Shown here: positions 21,132 through 33,666 of the stretch, piece by piece
Numbering within the stretch: the first letter of the stretch is position 1
Layout of the letters: each line of letters starts with the position of its first letter
Assembly (NCBI GenBank): GCA_001549895.1
Contig: AP014719.1
Span: forward strand, 4,464,001-4,528,000
Source of the DNA: Arthrobacter sp. Hiyo8
Lineage (GTDB): Bacteria > Actinomycetota > Actinomycetes > Actinomycetales > Micrococcaceae
Reading direction: 5' to 3'
DNA length: 64,000 nucleotides
Program-made: the position numbers and the translations under genes
Notes under the pieces: generated by a model
What the model was told of the DNA's origin: nothing
The model's database searches: none
The model's input: only the letters and a program-made list of their open reading frames with translations

Positions 21132-22141
21132 GTGACCACCCGTATTGGTATCAACGGCTTTGGCCGCATCGGCCGCAACTACTTCCGCGCAGCACTCGCC
21201 CAGGGTGCCGACCTCGAAATTGTTGCGGTCAACGACCTCACGAGTCCCGAGGCACTTGCCCACCTTTTGAAGTACGACTCCGTCGGCGGCCGCCTGACCC
21301 AGTCCGTCGAAGTCAAAGAGGGCAACCTCATTGTCGACGGCAGCATCATCAAGGTCCTCGCAGAGCGCGACCCTGCAAACCTGCCGTGGGCCGAACTGGG
21401 CGTCGACATCGTCATCGAGTCCACCGGCTTCTTCACCAAGGCCGCCGCTGCGCAGAAGCACATCGACGCAGGTGCCAAGAAGGTCCTGATCTCCGCTCCT
21501 GCTTCGGACGAAGACATCACCATCGTCATGGGCGTCAACCACGAGCTCTACGACCCCGCAGCACACCACATCATTTCCAACGCTTCCTGCACCACCAACT
21601 GCCTCGGCCCGCTGGCCAAGGTGGTCAACGACGCCTTCGGCATCGAACGCGGCCTCATGACCACGGTGCACGCCTACACGGCGGACCAGAACCTGCAGGA
21701 CGGCCCCCACAGCGATCTCCGCCGTGCCGCGCCGCAGCGATCAACATGGTTCCCACCTCCACTGGTGCTGCCAAGGCGATCGGCCTCGTCCTTCCGGAAC
21801 TCAAGGGCAAGCTCGACGGCTACGCCATCCGCGTCCCGGTCCCCACCGGTTCCGCCACGGACCTGACCGTCACGGTTTCCCGCGAAGTAACCGTTGAGGA
21901 AGTCAACGCGGCTCTCAAGGCAGCTTCGGAGACCGAGCAGTTCAAGGGCATCCTCAGCTACACGGCAGACCCGATCGTCTCTTCTGACATCGTCGGCGAC
22001 CCCTCTTCTTCGATCTTCGACTCCGGCCTAACCAAGGTCATCGGCAACCAGGTCAAGGTTGTTTCCTGGTATGACAACGAATGGGGCTACTCCAACCGCC
22101 TCGTTGACCTCACGGAGCTCGTCGCATCCAAGCTGGGCTAG
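21132..22141 (+). CDS. gap: Glyceraldehyde-3-phosphate dehydrogenase, type I (one frameshift)
   Basis: NAD-dependent GAPDH of 336 residues, the first glycolytic gene of the gap-pgk-tpiA run. The Rossmann start is TRIGINGFGRIGRN. The catalytic cysteine lies in SNASCTTNCLGP, followed by TVHAYTADQNLQDGPH, and WYDNEWGYSNR is near the C-terminus. The GTG start has GGAGA about 10 bases upstream (21118-21122). One base is missing near 21727: the raw CGTGCCGCGCCGC should read one C more to give DLRRARAAAINM. pgk follows after nine bases, so they are co-transcribed. Confidence 0.95.
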
Positions 22142-22150
22142 GGTAGACAC

Positions 22151-23377
22151 ATGACATCTCACACCCTCAACGAACTGATCGCTGAAGGTGTCCGCGGGCG
22201 GTACATTCTTGTCAGAAGTGACCTGAATGTGCCGCTCGACGGCTCTACAGTGACCGACGACGGCCGCATCAAGGCTTCCCTCCCGGTCATCGAAAAGCTC
22301 TCGGACGCCGGTGCCCGCGTGCTCGTCACGGCCCACCTGGGACGCCCCAAGGGCGCTCCCGAGGCCAAGTATTCGCTCAAGCCGGCTGTGGCGCGGCTTG
22401 CGGAGCTCGCGCCATTCAAGGTCCAGCTCGCGGAAGACACCGTTGGTGAGTCCGCCAAGGAGCTGGCCGGGTCCCTGGACGATGGAGACGTCCTGGTCCT
22501 GGAGAACGTCCGTTTCGACGCCCGCGAAACCAGCAAGGACGACGCCGAGCGCGGCGCCTTCGCCGATGAACTCGTGGCGCTCACCGGCGACAACGGTGCC
22601 TTCGTGGATGACGCCTTCGGCGCTGTCCACCGCAAGCACGCCAGCGTCTACGACGTCGCCACCCGGCTTCCTTCCTACCAGGGTGACCTTGTGCACACCG
22701 AGGTGGAGGTTCTGCGCAAACTCACCACTGATACCCAGCGCCCGTACGTCGTGGTCCTCGGCGGTTCCAAGGTCTCTGACAAGCTCGCAGTGATCGACAA
22801 CCTCCTCGGCAAGGCAGACACCATCCTCGTCGGTGGCGGAATGCTCTTCACCTTCCTCGCAGCGGCCGGTCACAAGGTTGCGGGCAGCCTGCTTGAAGCT
22901 GACCAGATCCCCGTGGTCCAGGACTACCTCAAGCGCGCCTCCGACGCCGGTACCGCCTTCGTCATCCCCACCGACGTCGTGGTCGCAAGCCGCTTCGCCG
23001 CCGACGCTGAACACGAAGTGGTCGCCGCTGACGCGATCGAGGACAGCTCGTTCGGCGCCTCCGGCATTGGCCTGGACATCGGACCGGTATCCGCGGAGGC
23101 TTTCGCCGAGCAGATCAAGGCCGCACAGACCGTGTTCTGGAACGGCCCCATGGGCGTCTTCGAATTCGAAGCCTTCTCCGGCGGCACCCGTGCCATCGCC
23201 CAGGCCTTGACTGAGACGCCGGCATTCACCGTGGTTGGCGGCGGCGACTCCGCCGCGGCCGTCCGGACCCTCGGCTTTGAGGACTCCCAGTTCGGACACA
23301 TTTCCACGGGCGGCGGCGCCAGCCTGGAATACCTTGAAGGCAAGGATCTTCCCGGCCTGAGCGTTCTGGACCGCTAA
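22151..23377 (+). CDS. pgk: Phosphoglycerate kinase
   Basis: Intact 408-residue enzyme transferring phosphate from 1,3-bisphosphoglycerate to ADP. It begins with the substrate-binding strand YILVRSDLNVPLDG, then TAHLGRPKG, LENVRFDARE and the hinge/nucleotide region VLGGSKVSDK. The C-terminal domain carries FWNGPMGVFEFEAF and GGGDSAAAVR. ATG start nine bases after gap. A strong stem-loop follows before tpiA. Confidence 0.97.
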   Translation: MTSHTLNELIAEGVRGRYILVRSDLNVPLDGSTVTDDGRIKASLPVIEKLSDAGARVLVTAHLGRPKGAPEAKYSLKPAVARLAELAPFKVQLAEDTVGESAKELAGSLDDGDVLVLENVRFDARETSKDDAERGAFADELVALTGDNGAFVDDAFGAVHRKHASVYDVATRLPSYQGDLVHTEVEVLRKLTTDTQRPYVVVLGGSKVSDKLAVIDNLLGKADTILVGGGMLFTFLAAAGHKVAGSLLEADQIPVVQDYLKRASDAGTAFVIPTDVVVASRFAADAEHEVVAADAIEDSSFGASGIGLDIGPVSAEAFAEQIKAAQTVFWNGPMGVFEFEAFSGGTRAIAQALTETPAFTVVGGGDSAAAVRTLGFEDSQFGHISTGGGASLEYLEGKDLPGLSVLDR

Positions 23378-23386
23378 GGCTACATG

Positions 23387-23431
23387 GCCGGCGGGGCGCC
23401 CTTCCTTGAAGGCAAGCGCCCCGCCGGCTTT
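23387..23431 (+). terminator. Strong stem-loop with short U-run between pgk and tpiA
   Basis: GCCGGCGGGGCGC (23387-23399) and GCGCCCCGCCGGC (23416-23428) form a perfect 13-base stem followed by TTT. It looks like an intrinsic terminator but sits inside a gap-pgk-tpiA gene run, so it may reduce tpiA expression relative to pgk or protect the upstream message. Confidence 0.7.
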
Positions 23432-23460
23432 CCCTATCTCAACGCATCTTTGGAGCACAC

Positions 23461-24276
23461 GTGACAACTTCTGCCAACGGAAACTTCATCCGCAAGCCCT
23501 TCATTGCCGGCAACTGGAAGATGAACATGGACCACGTCCAGGGCATCACCCTGCTGCAGAAGCTGGCTTGGACCCTCTCCGACGCCAAGCACGACTACAG
23601 CCGGGTGGAGGTGTCAGTCTTCCCCCCGTTTACCGATCTGCGCGGTGTGCAGACCCTCGTCCAGGGCGACGAGTTGGACGTCGTCTATGGCGGACAGGAC
23701 CTCTCGCAGTTCGACTCCGGAGCGTACACCGGCGATATCTCCGGCCAGTTCCTCAACAAGCTCGGTTGCGCCTATGTCCTGGTGGGCCACAGCGAACGCC
23801 GCACCATCCACAACGAGGACGACCAGGTCCTCAACGCGAAGGTCAAAGCAGCCTTCCGCCACGACGTTACGCCGGTCCTGTGTGTCGGCGAGGGCCTTGA
23901 GGTCCGCCAGGCCGGCACCCATGTGGAGCACACGCTGGCCCAGTTGCGCGCCGGCGTCGAAGGCCTCACCGCAGACCAGGCCGGCGAACTGGTTGTCGCG
24001 TACGAGCCTGTCTGGGCCATTGGTACTGGCGAAGTCGCGGGTCCCGAAGACGCACAGGAGATGTGCGCCGCTATCCGTTCAGAGCTCGCATCCTTGTTCG
24101 ACGATGCTGTGGCCGCCAAGACCCGCCTCCTTTACGGTGGTTCGGTCAAGGCCAACAATGCGGCAGCGATCATGGCCGAAAGCGACGTCGACGGCTTGCT
24201 GGTGGGTGGCGCGAGCCTGGACCCCGCCGAGTTTGCTAACATTGTCAGGTTCGAGAGCCACCTCAGCGCGGCTTAG
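23461..24276 (+). CDS. tpiA: Triosephosphate isomerase
   Basis: Intact 271-residue TIM barrel interconverting dihydroxyacetone phosphate and glyceraldehyde 3-phosphate. It shows the N-terminal AGNWKMN lysine, the catalytic histidine in LVGHSERR, the catalytic glutamate in VVAYEPVWAIGTG, and the phosphate-binding YGGSVKANNA and GLLVGGASL. GTG start after CTTTGGAGCAC. It is separated from pgk by a stem-loop but has no other obvious promoter. Confidence 0.97.
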   Translation: MTTSANGNFIRKPFIAGNWKMNMDHVQGITLLQKLAWTLSDAKHDYSRVEVSVFPPFTDLRGVQTLVQGDELDVVYGGQDLSQFDSGAYTGDISGQFLNKLGCAYVLVGHSERRTIHNEDDQVLNAKVKAAFRHDVTPVLCVGEGLEVRQAGTHVEHTLAQLRAGVEGLTADQAGELVVAYEPVWAIGTGEVAGPEDAQEMCAAIRSELASLFDDAVAAKTRLLYGGSVKANNAAAIMAESDVDGLLVGGASLDPAEFANIVRFESHLSAA

Positions 24277-24323
24277 TCCGTTTCCGGTTCCGCTCCCGTT
24301 TTCCGTTCTTCTGAAAGGCCGTC

Positions 24324-24581
24324 GTGGACGTTCTTCAAGTCATTCTGCAGATTCTGCTGGGCATTACCAGCCTTCTGCTGACGCTGCTCATCCTCCTCCA
24401 CAAGGGACGTGGCGGCGGGTTGTCCGATATGTTTGGCGGTGGCATGAGCTCAGGATTGAGTTCTTCAGGTGTCGCAGAGCGAAACCTCAACCGCTTCACC
24501 ATCGTCTTGGGCTGCACTTGGGGTGTCGTGATCATTGGACTTGGCCTCATCATGCGCTTCACCGCGGGCGGAGACTCCTAG
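24324..24581 (+). CDS. secG: Preprotein translocase subunit SecG
   Basis: Intact 85-residue inner-membrane protein that helps the SecYEG channel. Two hydrophobic helices (VILQILLGITSLLLTLLILL and IVLGCTWGVVIIGLGLIMRF) flank the family motif HKGRGGGLSDMFGGG. GTG start with GAAAGG upstream. It lies 47 bases after tpiA, the usual actinobacterial arrangement. Confidence 0.95.
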   Translation: MDVLQVILQILLGITSLLLTLLILLHKGRGGGLSDMFGGGMSSGLSSSGVAERNLNRFTIVLGCTWGVVIIGLGLIMRFTAGGDS

Positions 24582-24614
24582 CACTGCCGTCACCGGGATC
24601 CTCCCACTAGACTA

Positions 24615-24642
24615 GGCTGCATGGCCTTCAAGCCATGCAGCC
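24615..24642. terminator. Perfect 11-base stem-loop between secG and rbpA
   Basis: GGCTGCATGGC and GCCATGCAGCC enclose the loop CTTCAA. It may end the secG transcript. Because TAGACT (24608-24613) just before it resembles a -10 box, the hairpin could instead form the very 5' end of the rbpA message. Confidence 0.55.
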
Positions 24643-24663
24643 GAACTCTCAAGGGGATCGACG

Positions 24664-25058
24664 ATGGTTCATGGTACTTCTGGATTCCGGGCACACGGGC
24701 CGGCGTAACAGCTGGATCGGCCCCAAGAAACCAACCCGACTCTGTAGTCGGCGAAAGCTTGCCGCGTATTCGTGTTCCCTATTGGTGCGCCAAGGGACAT
24801 GAGACGCGGCTTGTTTTCGTTAAACTCCCGGAAGATCAAATCCCGATCCGGTGGGATTGCCCGAAGTGTGGCCTGGTTGCCGTCCGCGAACAGGGCGAAG
24901 CCACCATGGAACGTGCGGACGAAGAAATCTTCAAGAGCCACCTGGACTACGTTAAAGAAAGACGCTCCAGCCAAGACGCGGAGATTGTCCTGGCCGGAGC
25001 GCTCAAGCGGCTACGCGCCCGCGGGGTCCTTTCGGACGAGCTGCTGGGGGACGCGTGA
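24664..25058 (+). CDS. rbpA: RNA polymerase-binding protein RbpA (one frameshift)
   Basis: Actinobacterial transcription factor of about 131 residues that binds the principal sigma factor and RNA polymerase and stabilises open complexes. It begins MVHGTSGF; the core zinc-ribbon-like domain shows YWCAKGH and WDCPKCG. The sigma-interacting C-terminal helix includes HLDYVKERRSSQDAE and LAGALKRLRARG. The ATG at 24664 has GGGGAT before it. One base is missing near 24690 (CCGGGC should read CCGGGGC) so that GF continues RGTRAGVTAG. Its last 48 bases overlap the 3' end of the opposite-strand pgl. Confidence 0.88.
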
Positions 25059-25839
25059 GGCTGCATTCTCATCGATAAGCCACAGGGTCCTCGAGCGGCC
25101 ACTGGGCCCGGAGGCGGGAACCTGCACCGGGTTGGCCCCGGCAAGTGCCAGCCCACGGCGCCGGCCTTGTCCTCGCCTGCCACGACCATCCAGATTTCCT
25201 GGGCGGAGTTGATGGCGGGCAAGGTCAGCGAAATCCTCGACGGCGGTGGCTTGGGGGAGTTCTCGACCCCCACCACCGTACGGTCCTTCACGCGGATACC
25301 TGCCTGCTCCGGGAAGAGCGAGGCAATATGCGCATCCGGACCCACCCCGAGCAGCAGGATGTCGAAGCGGGGCAACTCGCCTGCCTCCTCGGGACGGTTG
25401 TCCGAGGTGTCCGCGGAGTGCTCGGCCTCGGCAGCGGCTTTGAGCCGGCCGCGTAGTCCGCCGCGGCCTCGTCCGCGGTGGCGAACTCATCCGATGATCC
25501 CGGTTCGTGCACGCGGGCCGGGTCCACTGGCAAGCTGGAGAGCAGTGCCTCACGCGCTTGCACGGTGTTGCGGTCGGTGCTGTCCTTGCCGACGAAGCGC
25601 TCGTCACCCCACCAGAAGTTCACCCGGGACCAGTCAACGGCCGGCGCCGCGGGCGAATCGGCAACCGCTTTCAGGGTGCCGATGCCCACGGTTCCGCCGG
25701 TGAGGACCACAGTGGCTTCTCCGTGCTTGTCCTGGACGTCCACCAGCTTGGTGATGAGCCGTGCTGCGATCGCGGCCATAAGGACGGCGGAGTCGGGATG
25801 GATGCTTACTCTTGGGTCAGCGCTCACTGGGACGGTCAC
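25011..25839 (-). CDS. pgl: 6-phosphogluconolactonase (frameshifted)
   Basis: Cytoplasmic lactonase of about 275 residues, second step of the oxidative pentose-phosphate pathway. Family marks are VVLTGGTVGIGTLKA, the catalytic-region WWGDERFV, and DILLLGVGPDAHIASLFP. The C-terminus LWLIDENAAS follows. The frame changes near 25440 and 25140. The GTG start overlaps the stop of opcA by four bases. It is the last gene of the tkt-tal-pgi-zwf-opcA-pgl operon and overlaps rbpA tail to tail. Confidence 0.9.
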
Positions 25840-26757
25840 TCCTTGCTATTGGTTCGGGGCAGTCCCATAGTAATCACTTCTCCGAAGACATCGTCCGGAT
25901 CAAGACGGCGCAATTCTTCGGCGAGGCAGTCCCGCAGGCTGCGGCGAGGCAGTGAAATCCGCTGCGCGGGCTGGCCGGCTGGGTCAGTTCCGCAATGGTG
26001 AGTCCGGGACGGACCAGCTGGACGTCGCCTGTGGCGCGGCTCAGCCGTACCCTGCGGATGCCTGTTCCCGCCGGGTCGGCAACAATCTGGACCGGAGCGT
26101 CGAGGAACAGGGTGAGCCAGGCGGCCAGCAGCAGCGTGCTGGGCGAGTCCGAAGCACCCTCGACGGCGATGGCCGTGACGGGGATTCGTCTACCTGGTCC
26201 AGGGCTGCCGCGAGCTGGAGGCGCCAGTTGGTCAGGCGTGTCCAGGCCAGATCGGTGTCGCCGGCCCGGTACGTGTTCCGGATCCGGGCCAGCGCTGCTG
26301 CGGGGTCGGCCTCGTTGGCGGAGTCCGTGATGCGGCGGTGCGCGATCCTGCCGATGGATGTCTCGCAGGCGTTCTCGGGTGCTCCGTGCGGCCACCAGGC
26401 CACGATCGGCGCGTCCGGGAGCAGCAGTGCCGCGACGAGGGATTCGCTTTCCTTGGCGAGCTCGCCGTAACCGCGCAGCACGATGACTTCTGATGCTCCG
26501 GCGTCGCCACCCACGCGGATCTGGGCGTCGAGGCGGTTCGGCGCTTCGCTGCCTGCGTCCGCGAGCACGATGATGCGGCACGGATGTTCGCGGCTGGCCT
26601 CGTTGGCTGCCTCGATGGCTTCTTCCTCAAGCCCGGACTTGGTCACCACCACGAGGGTCAGGACTCGTCCAAGGGCGATCACACCTCCCTGCTCGCGCAG
26701 GGAGGTGATCTTCTTGGAGATCTTGGAGGTGGTGGTGTCGGGAAGATCTACGATCAT
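25836..26757 (-). CDS. opcA: Glucose-6-phosphate dehydrogenase assembly protein OpcA (frameshifted)
   Basis: About 307 residues. OpcA binds and activates glucose-6-phosphate dehydrogenase in cyanobacteria and actinobacteria. It starts MIVDLPDTTTSKISKKI, with later GRVLTLVVVT, CRIIVLADAGS, the conserved APIVAWWPHGAPEN and the TRLTNWRLQLAAALDQ segment. The C-terminus EELRRLDPDDVFGEVI requires frame changes near 26190 and 25940. ATG overlaps the zwf stop (ATGA), and its own stop overlaps the pgl start, so translation of the three is coupled. Confidence 0.9.
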
Positions 26758-28312
26758 GGCCTTCTCCAGGTTCGTCCGTCGCGGGCAAGCAGCTCATCGG
26801 CCGAGGCCGGGCCCAGCTGCCGGGAGCGTAGGGTTCGGGCTGTTCGTCGAGTCCGGCCCAGTATTCCTCGAAGGGGTCCAGGATCTTCCAGGACTCCTCG
26901 ACTTCCTGGTGCCGGGGAAGAGCGGGGGCTCGCCGAGCAGCACGTCCAGGATCAGGCGTTCGTACGCCTCGGGGCTGGACTCCGTGAACGAGTGGCCGTA
27001 GCCGAAGTCCATGGTCACGTCGCGGACTTCCATCTGCGTGCCGGGAACCTTGGACCCGAAGCGGATGGTAGCGCCCTCGTCGGGCTGGACCCGGATGACC
27101 ACGGCGTTCTGGCCGAAGTCGTCCTCGCCGTGGCCGCGGAACAGCAGGTTGGGTGCGCGCTTGAACACCACGGCGATTTCCGTGACGCGGCGGCCAAGAC
27201 GCTTGCCGGCCCGCAGGTAGAACGGAGCCCGGCCCAGCGCCGGGTGTTGATGTCCAGGCGGATGGCCGCGTAGGTTTCCGTCTTGGAATCGGCCGGAATG
27301 CCGTCTTCCTCCAGGTAGCCCTGCACCAATTCCCCGCCCTGCCAGCCCCGGTGAACTGGCCGCGGGCCGAATGGGTGGAGAGGTCCTCGGGAAGCCTGAC
27401 AGCAGCGAGGACCTTTTCCTTCTCGGCACGCAGGTCGTCGGCATTGAAGGAAATGGGCTCCTCCATGGCCGTCAGGGCCAGCAACTGCAGCAGGTGGTTC
27501 TGGATGACGTCGCGGGCCGCGCCGACGCCGTCGTAATACCCGCCCGGCCCCGGTGCCGATGTCCTCGGCCATGGTGATCTGGACGTGGTCAACATAGTTG
27601 GCGTTCCACAAAGGCTCGAACAACTGGTTGGCGAAGCGCAGGGCCAGGATGTTCTGGACCGTCTCCTTGCCAAGGTAGTGGTCGATGCGGAAGACCGCGT
27701 CCGGCGGGAAGACGGACTCCACGATGTCGTTGAGCTTGCGCGCGGACTCCAGGTCGTGGCCGAAGGGCTTCTCGATGACCACGCGGCGCCACTGCCCGTC
27801 GCCGGCCTGCGCCAGCCCGTGCTTGGAGAGCTGCTGGCAGACCTGCTCGAAGGCCTTGGGCGGGATGGACAGGTAGAAACCGTGATTGCCGCGGGTGCCG
27901 CGGGTTTCGTCCAGTTCGTCCAGCGTGGCGCTGAGGCGCTTGAACGCCTGGTCGTCGTCGAATTCTCCCTGGACGAAGCGGATGCCCTCGGAGAGCTGGT
28001 TCCAGACGGCGTCGTCGAACGGGGTGCGGGAGTGCGCCTTGACGTTCTCCTTGACCTCGTTCGCGAAGTCCTCGTTGCTCCAGTCCGCCGGCCGAAGCCG
28101 ACGAGCGCGAAGCTCGGCGGCAGCAGCCCGCGGTTGGCGAGGTCGTAGACCGCCGGCATGAGTTTCTTCCGGGCAAGGTCACCGGTGACTCCGAAGAACA
28201 CCAGCGACGATGGCCCTGCGATGCGGTTCAGGCGCCGATCCCGAGGATCCCGAAGGGGATTGCGGTGGCTTGCCTTTCCGGTGGACCGGTAACCGATTTC
28301 AGTTTCTGGCAT
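26754..28312 (-). CDS. zwf: Glucose-6-phosphate 1-dehydrogenase (multiple frameshifts)
   Basis: About 520 residues; oxidises glucose 6-phosphate with NADP and commits carbon to the pentose-phosphate pathway. The NADP-binding start is LVFFGVTGDLARKKLMP. The substrate-binding signature is RIDHYLGKE, and IEKPFGHDLESARKLN precedes it. FYLRAGKRL and PGTQMEVRDVTMDF mark the C-terminal domain. The frame changes near 28090, 27545, 27350, 27240, 26920 and 26800. The end is reconstructed as LLARDGRTWRRP with a stop overlapping opcA. Essential motifs are intact, so the breaks are probably errors. Confidence 0.9.
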
Positions 28313-28327
28313 GTTTGGGTTTGTGCC

Positions 28328-29957
28328 TTAGCTTTCGAGCGCGCTGGCCTGGCCGGCCAATGCGGCGACGATTTCCTGGAGCTGGGCAACGCCGGCTCCG
28401 CGGTCCGTGAGGTGCAGACGTAGTACCGGGCGGCCGTGGTTCTCGAGAACCTGGGCATCGCCGGCCGCCTGGGCTGCAATCAGCTGGCCGAAGGTGAACG
28501 GCCGTTCCGGAATGGCGATGTCGCCGGTCGCGGAAGCGGTCACTTGCAGGAACGAACCGATGGCCGGTCCGCCCTTGTGGAATTGCCCGGTGGAGTGCAG
28601 GAAGCGCGGACCCCAGCCAAAAGTGACCGGGCGGCCGCTGACCCGGCGAGTTCGTCCCGGATGCCCTCAAGCTGCGCGAACGCGATCCGGTCGAAATAGG
28701 CCTGGACGCTCAGGTAGCCGTCCGTGCCGAGTTCGCCGAGGAGCGCCTTGACGGCATCGGCGGCCGTTGCCGCGTCGCCGAGCCACGCACCTCCGCGGAC
28801 CTCGATCGCGCCGTCGACGAAGTTCGCCGGCGTCGGCTCGGGACGCGCGTCCAACAGGCCGCGCGCGGCAATCTTGGCTGCCTCGACGTCGGGCTGGTCA
28901 AAGGGGTTGATGCCCAGCAGGCGGCCGGCGACCGAGGTGGCGAATTCCCAGACGAACATCTGGGTGGCGAGGCCACCGGCGATGGCGGCTTCGTTTTCGC
29001 CGAGTTGGACGTCGGATTCCGCACCGACGAGGCGGATCACCAGGACGTCTTCCGCACCGCTGCTGACCTCGGGTGCGGAAGGACCTGCAACAACCGGCAG
29101 GACCCCCGTGCCGAGCTTGCCGGTGGACTCGGCGATGAGCTGTTCGGCCCAGTCCGCGAAGCCGACGATTCCGGAACCGTCTTCGACGATGACGATCTTG
29201 TTGCGCAGCGGGGTGGTTCCGCCCAGGGCGGCGCCGAGCCGGAGCCCGATGTTTTCGGGTGAGTCTTCGTTGAGGATTTCCGCAGCTTCCTCCGCCTCGT
29301 CCAGGAATGCCTGGATGTCGACTCCCGCGAGGCCGCTGGGGACCAGGCCGAAAGCAGTCAGCGCCGAAAAGCGGCCGCCGACGTTCGGGTCGGCGTTGAA
29401 GACGGCACGGTAGCCGGCTTCACGGGAGGCCTTGTCCAGCGGGGAACCCGGATCGGTCACGATGACGATGCGGCTCTTGGCATCGATGCCGGCCTCGGTG
29501 AAGGCCTGCTCGAATACCCGTCGCTGCGAGTCGGTTTCGACAGTGGAGCCTGACTTGGACGAGACCACGATGGCGGTCTCGGCCAGGCGGTCCGCGAGGG
29601 CAGCACCGACTTGTTCGGGGTCTGTGCTGTCCAGCACGGTCAGCTCGACGCCAGTAGTGCCGGCAATGACCTCGGGGGCAAGCGAAGAGCCGCCCATGCC
29701 ACACAGGACAATGCGGGAGACGCCTTCGGCCCGGAGGGCATCCCGGAGTTCCAGGATCCCTTCGACCAAGGGCTGGGAAACGGTTGCCGCTTCCACCCAT
29801 CCGAGACGGATGGCGGATTCGGATTCGGCATCCGGACCCACAGAGTGTGGTCCTTGGCGAAAATCCTGGTGGCAATCCGGTCTTCGACAAGTGCCGGGAT
29901 GTGTTGCTCGATGGCCTGCTGCGCAGCACCGCTGGCGTCGTAGCTGAGAGTGCTCAT
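28328..29957 (-). CDS. pgi: Glucose-6-phosphate isomerase (frameshifted)
   Basis: About 543 residues, interconverting glucose 6-phosphate and fructose 6-phosphate. It starts MSTLSYDASGAA, then has VLCGMGGSSLAPEV, VVSSKSGSTVET (sugar-phosphate binding), DPGSPLD, and the C-terminal GWGPRFLHSTGQFHKGGP carrying the catalytic His/Lys region. The frame changes near 29850 and 28640. It is the shorter bifunctional-like actinobacterial type found next to tal. It begins five bases after the tal stop and ends 15 bases before zwf. Confidence 0.9.
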
Positions 29958-29962
29958 GTGGG

Positions 29963-31080
29963 TTAGGAAGCCTTCCGTGCAGAGGCGAGGGCACCTTCGA
30001 CGTCGGCCAGAAGTTCCTTCCAGCTGGCGACGAACTTGTCCAGGCCCTCGGATTCGAGGATTGCGACGACGTCGTTGTAGGAGATGCCAGGCCCTCGAGT
30101 GCGTTGAGGACGTTGTTTGCTTCTTCGTAGGTGCCGGAGATGGTGTCACCCGTGACGACGCCGTGGTCGAACGTGGCGTCGAGGGTCTTTTCCGGCATGG
30201 TGTTGACGACGCCGGCCGCGACCAGTTCGGTCACGTACAGGGTGTCCGGGTACGCCGGGTCCTTGACGCCGGTGGAGGCCCACAGCGGGCGCTGGGGGAG
30301 CGCGCCTGCTTCGGCCAGGACTGCCCAACGCTCGGTGGAGAACAGCTCTTCGTAGACCTGGTAGGCGAGGCGGGCGTTGGCGACGCCTGCCTTGCCCTTG
30401 AGGGCCTTGGCCTCATCGGTGCCGATGGCGTTGAGGCGCTTGTCGATCTCGGTGTCCACGCGGGAGACGAAGAAGGACGCCACGGAGTGGATCTTGGAGA
30501 GGTCGTGGCCGTTTTCCTTGGCCAGCTCCAGGCCGGACTGGAATGCGTTGATGACGGCGCGGTAGCGCTCCAGGGAGAAGATCAGGGTCACGTTGACGCT
30601 GATGCCCTCGGCCAGGGTTGCCGTGATGGCGGCGAGGCCTTCGAGGGTTGCCGGGATCTTGATGTGGACGTTGTCCTTGTTGACCTTCTTGTACAGGTGC
30701 TTGGCCTCGGCGATGGTGCCTTCGGTGTCCCACGCCAGGCGGGGGTCCACCTCGATGGAGACGCGGCCGTCCACGCCGTTGCTCGCTGCCGCGACCGGGG
30801 CGAAGAGGTCGCAGGCATCGGCGACGTCGGTGGTGGTGATCTCGAAGACAGTCTCTTCGACGGTTGCGCCCTTGGCGGCCTCTTCGGCAATCACGGCGTC
30901 GTAGTCGCTGCCGGCGGTGATGGCGGCGTGGAAGATGGACGGGTTGGTGGTGACACCAACGACGTTCTTCTCTTCGATGAGCTTCTGCAGGCTGCCGCTG
31001 GAAAGGCGTTCGCGGGAGAGGTCGTCAAGCCAGATGGACACGCCGGCGTCGGAAAGCTGCTGGGTGGGAGTCGTAGTCAT
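29963..31080 (-). CDS. tal: Transaldolase (one frameshift)
   Basis: About 372 residues; moves a three-carbon unit between sugar phosphates in the non-oxidative pentose-phosphate branch. It starts after AAGGAGATTAAAGAA with MTTTPTQQLSDAGVSIWLDD. The TIM-barrel marks are VVGVTTNPSIFHAAI, the Schiff-base lysine in NVHIKIPAT, and GISVNVTLIFSLERY. ALWASTG-like PLWASTGVKDPAY comes later. One frame change near 30090 moves the frame to a C-terminus ending ASARKAS at 29963. It lies 57 bases after tkt. Confidence 0.93.
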
Positions 31081-31137
31081 TTCTTTAATCTCCTTGGAAA
31101 TCTGTTCGTTGCTGTCGGATTCGTCTCAAACGCTTTT

Positions 31138-33264
<2,127 letters not shown>

Positions 33265-33666
33265 GTAAACCGAGCCCCTCTCTGTGCTGACGGCTGGTGA
33301 CGGCACATGGCAAGCCTCGGGCACAGGATGGCGCCCGCTGCGAAGTTCCTACCAGCCGTTCACCATTGAAACGTTGATCTATCATCCAGACATGCAAATC
33401 TGAGAATACGCTTTCTCGGAAACCTGCGTGAGCTGATCTGCAGACAGCTTAGCCCGGTTCGCCACCCCGAATGGTGGGAATCTCAAAAAATGGACGCATA
33501 TTCCGTTTTATGAATCACGGCAGCGGCAAAGCGCCGGTGAACTTTCGGAAACAAAGGAAAGTTCCGGGTGCCATGGCGTCGGACAGGCCACGGTATGATA
33601 ACTGGAGGCCGAACCGGGTGCCGCCACCGCGGGAAACCCGCCTTGACAACACCAGCAAAGAACAGA
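33265..33666. other. Divergent intergenic region between tkt and ctaB
   Basis: No convincing gene in about 400 bases. It must carry promoters in both directions. TATGAT at 33594-33599 could be a -10 box for ctaB, but no good -35 precedes it. TTGACA at 33643-33648 has no matching -10 before the ctaB start. Confidence 0.4.

Noticed and set aside
28540..31080. An 846-codon open frame joining transaldolase and glucose-6-phosphate isomerase
   Set aside because: The middle of the frame is nonsense. The real tal end and pgi start are visible in other frames around 29957-29963; two opposite frame breaks create the fusion.
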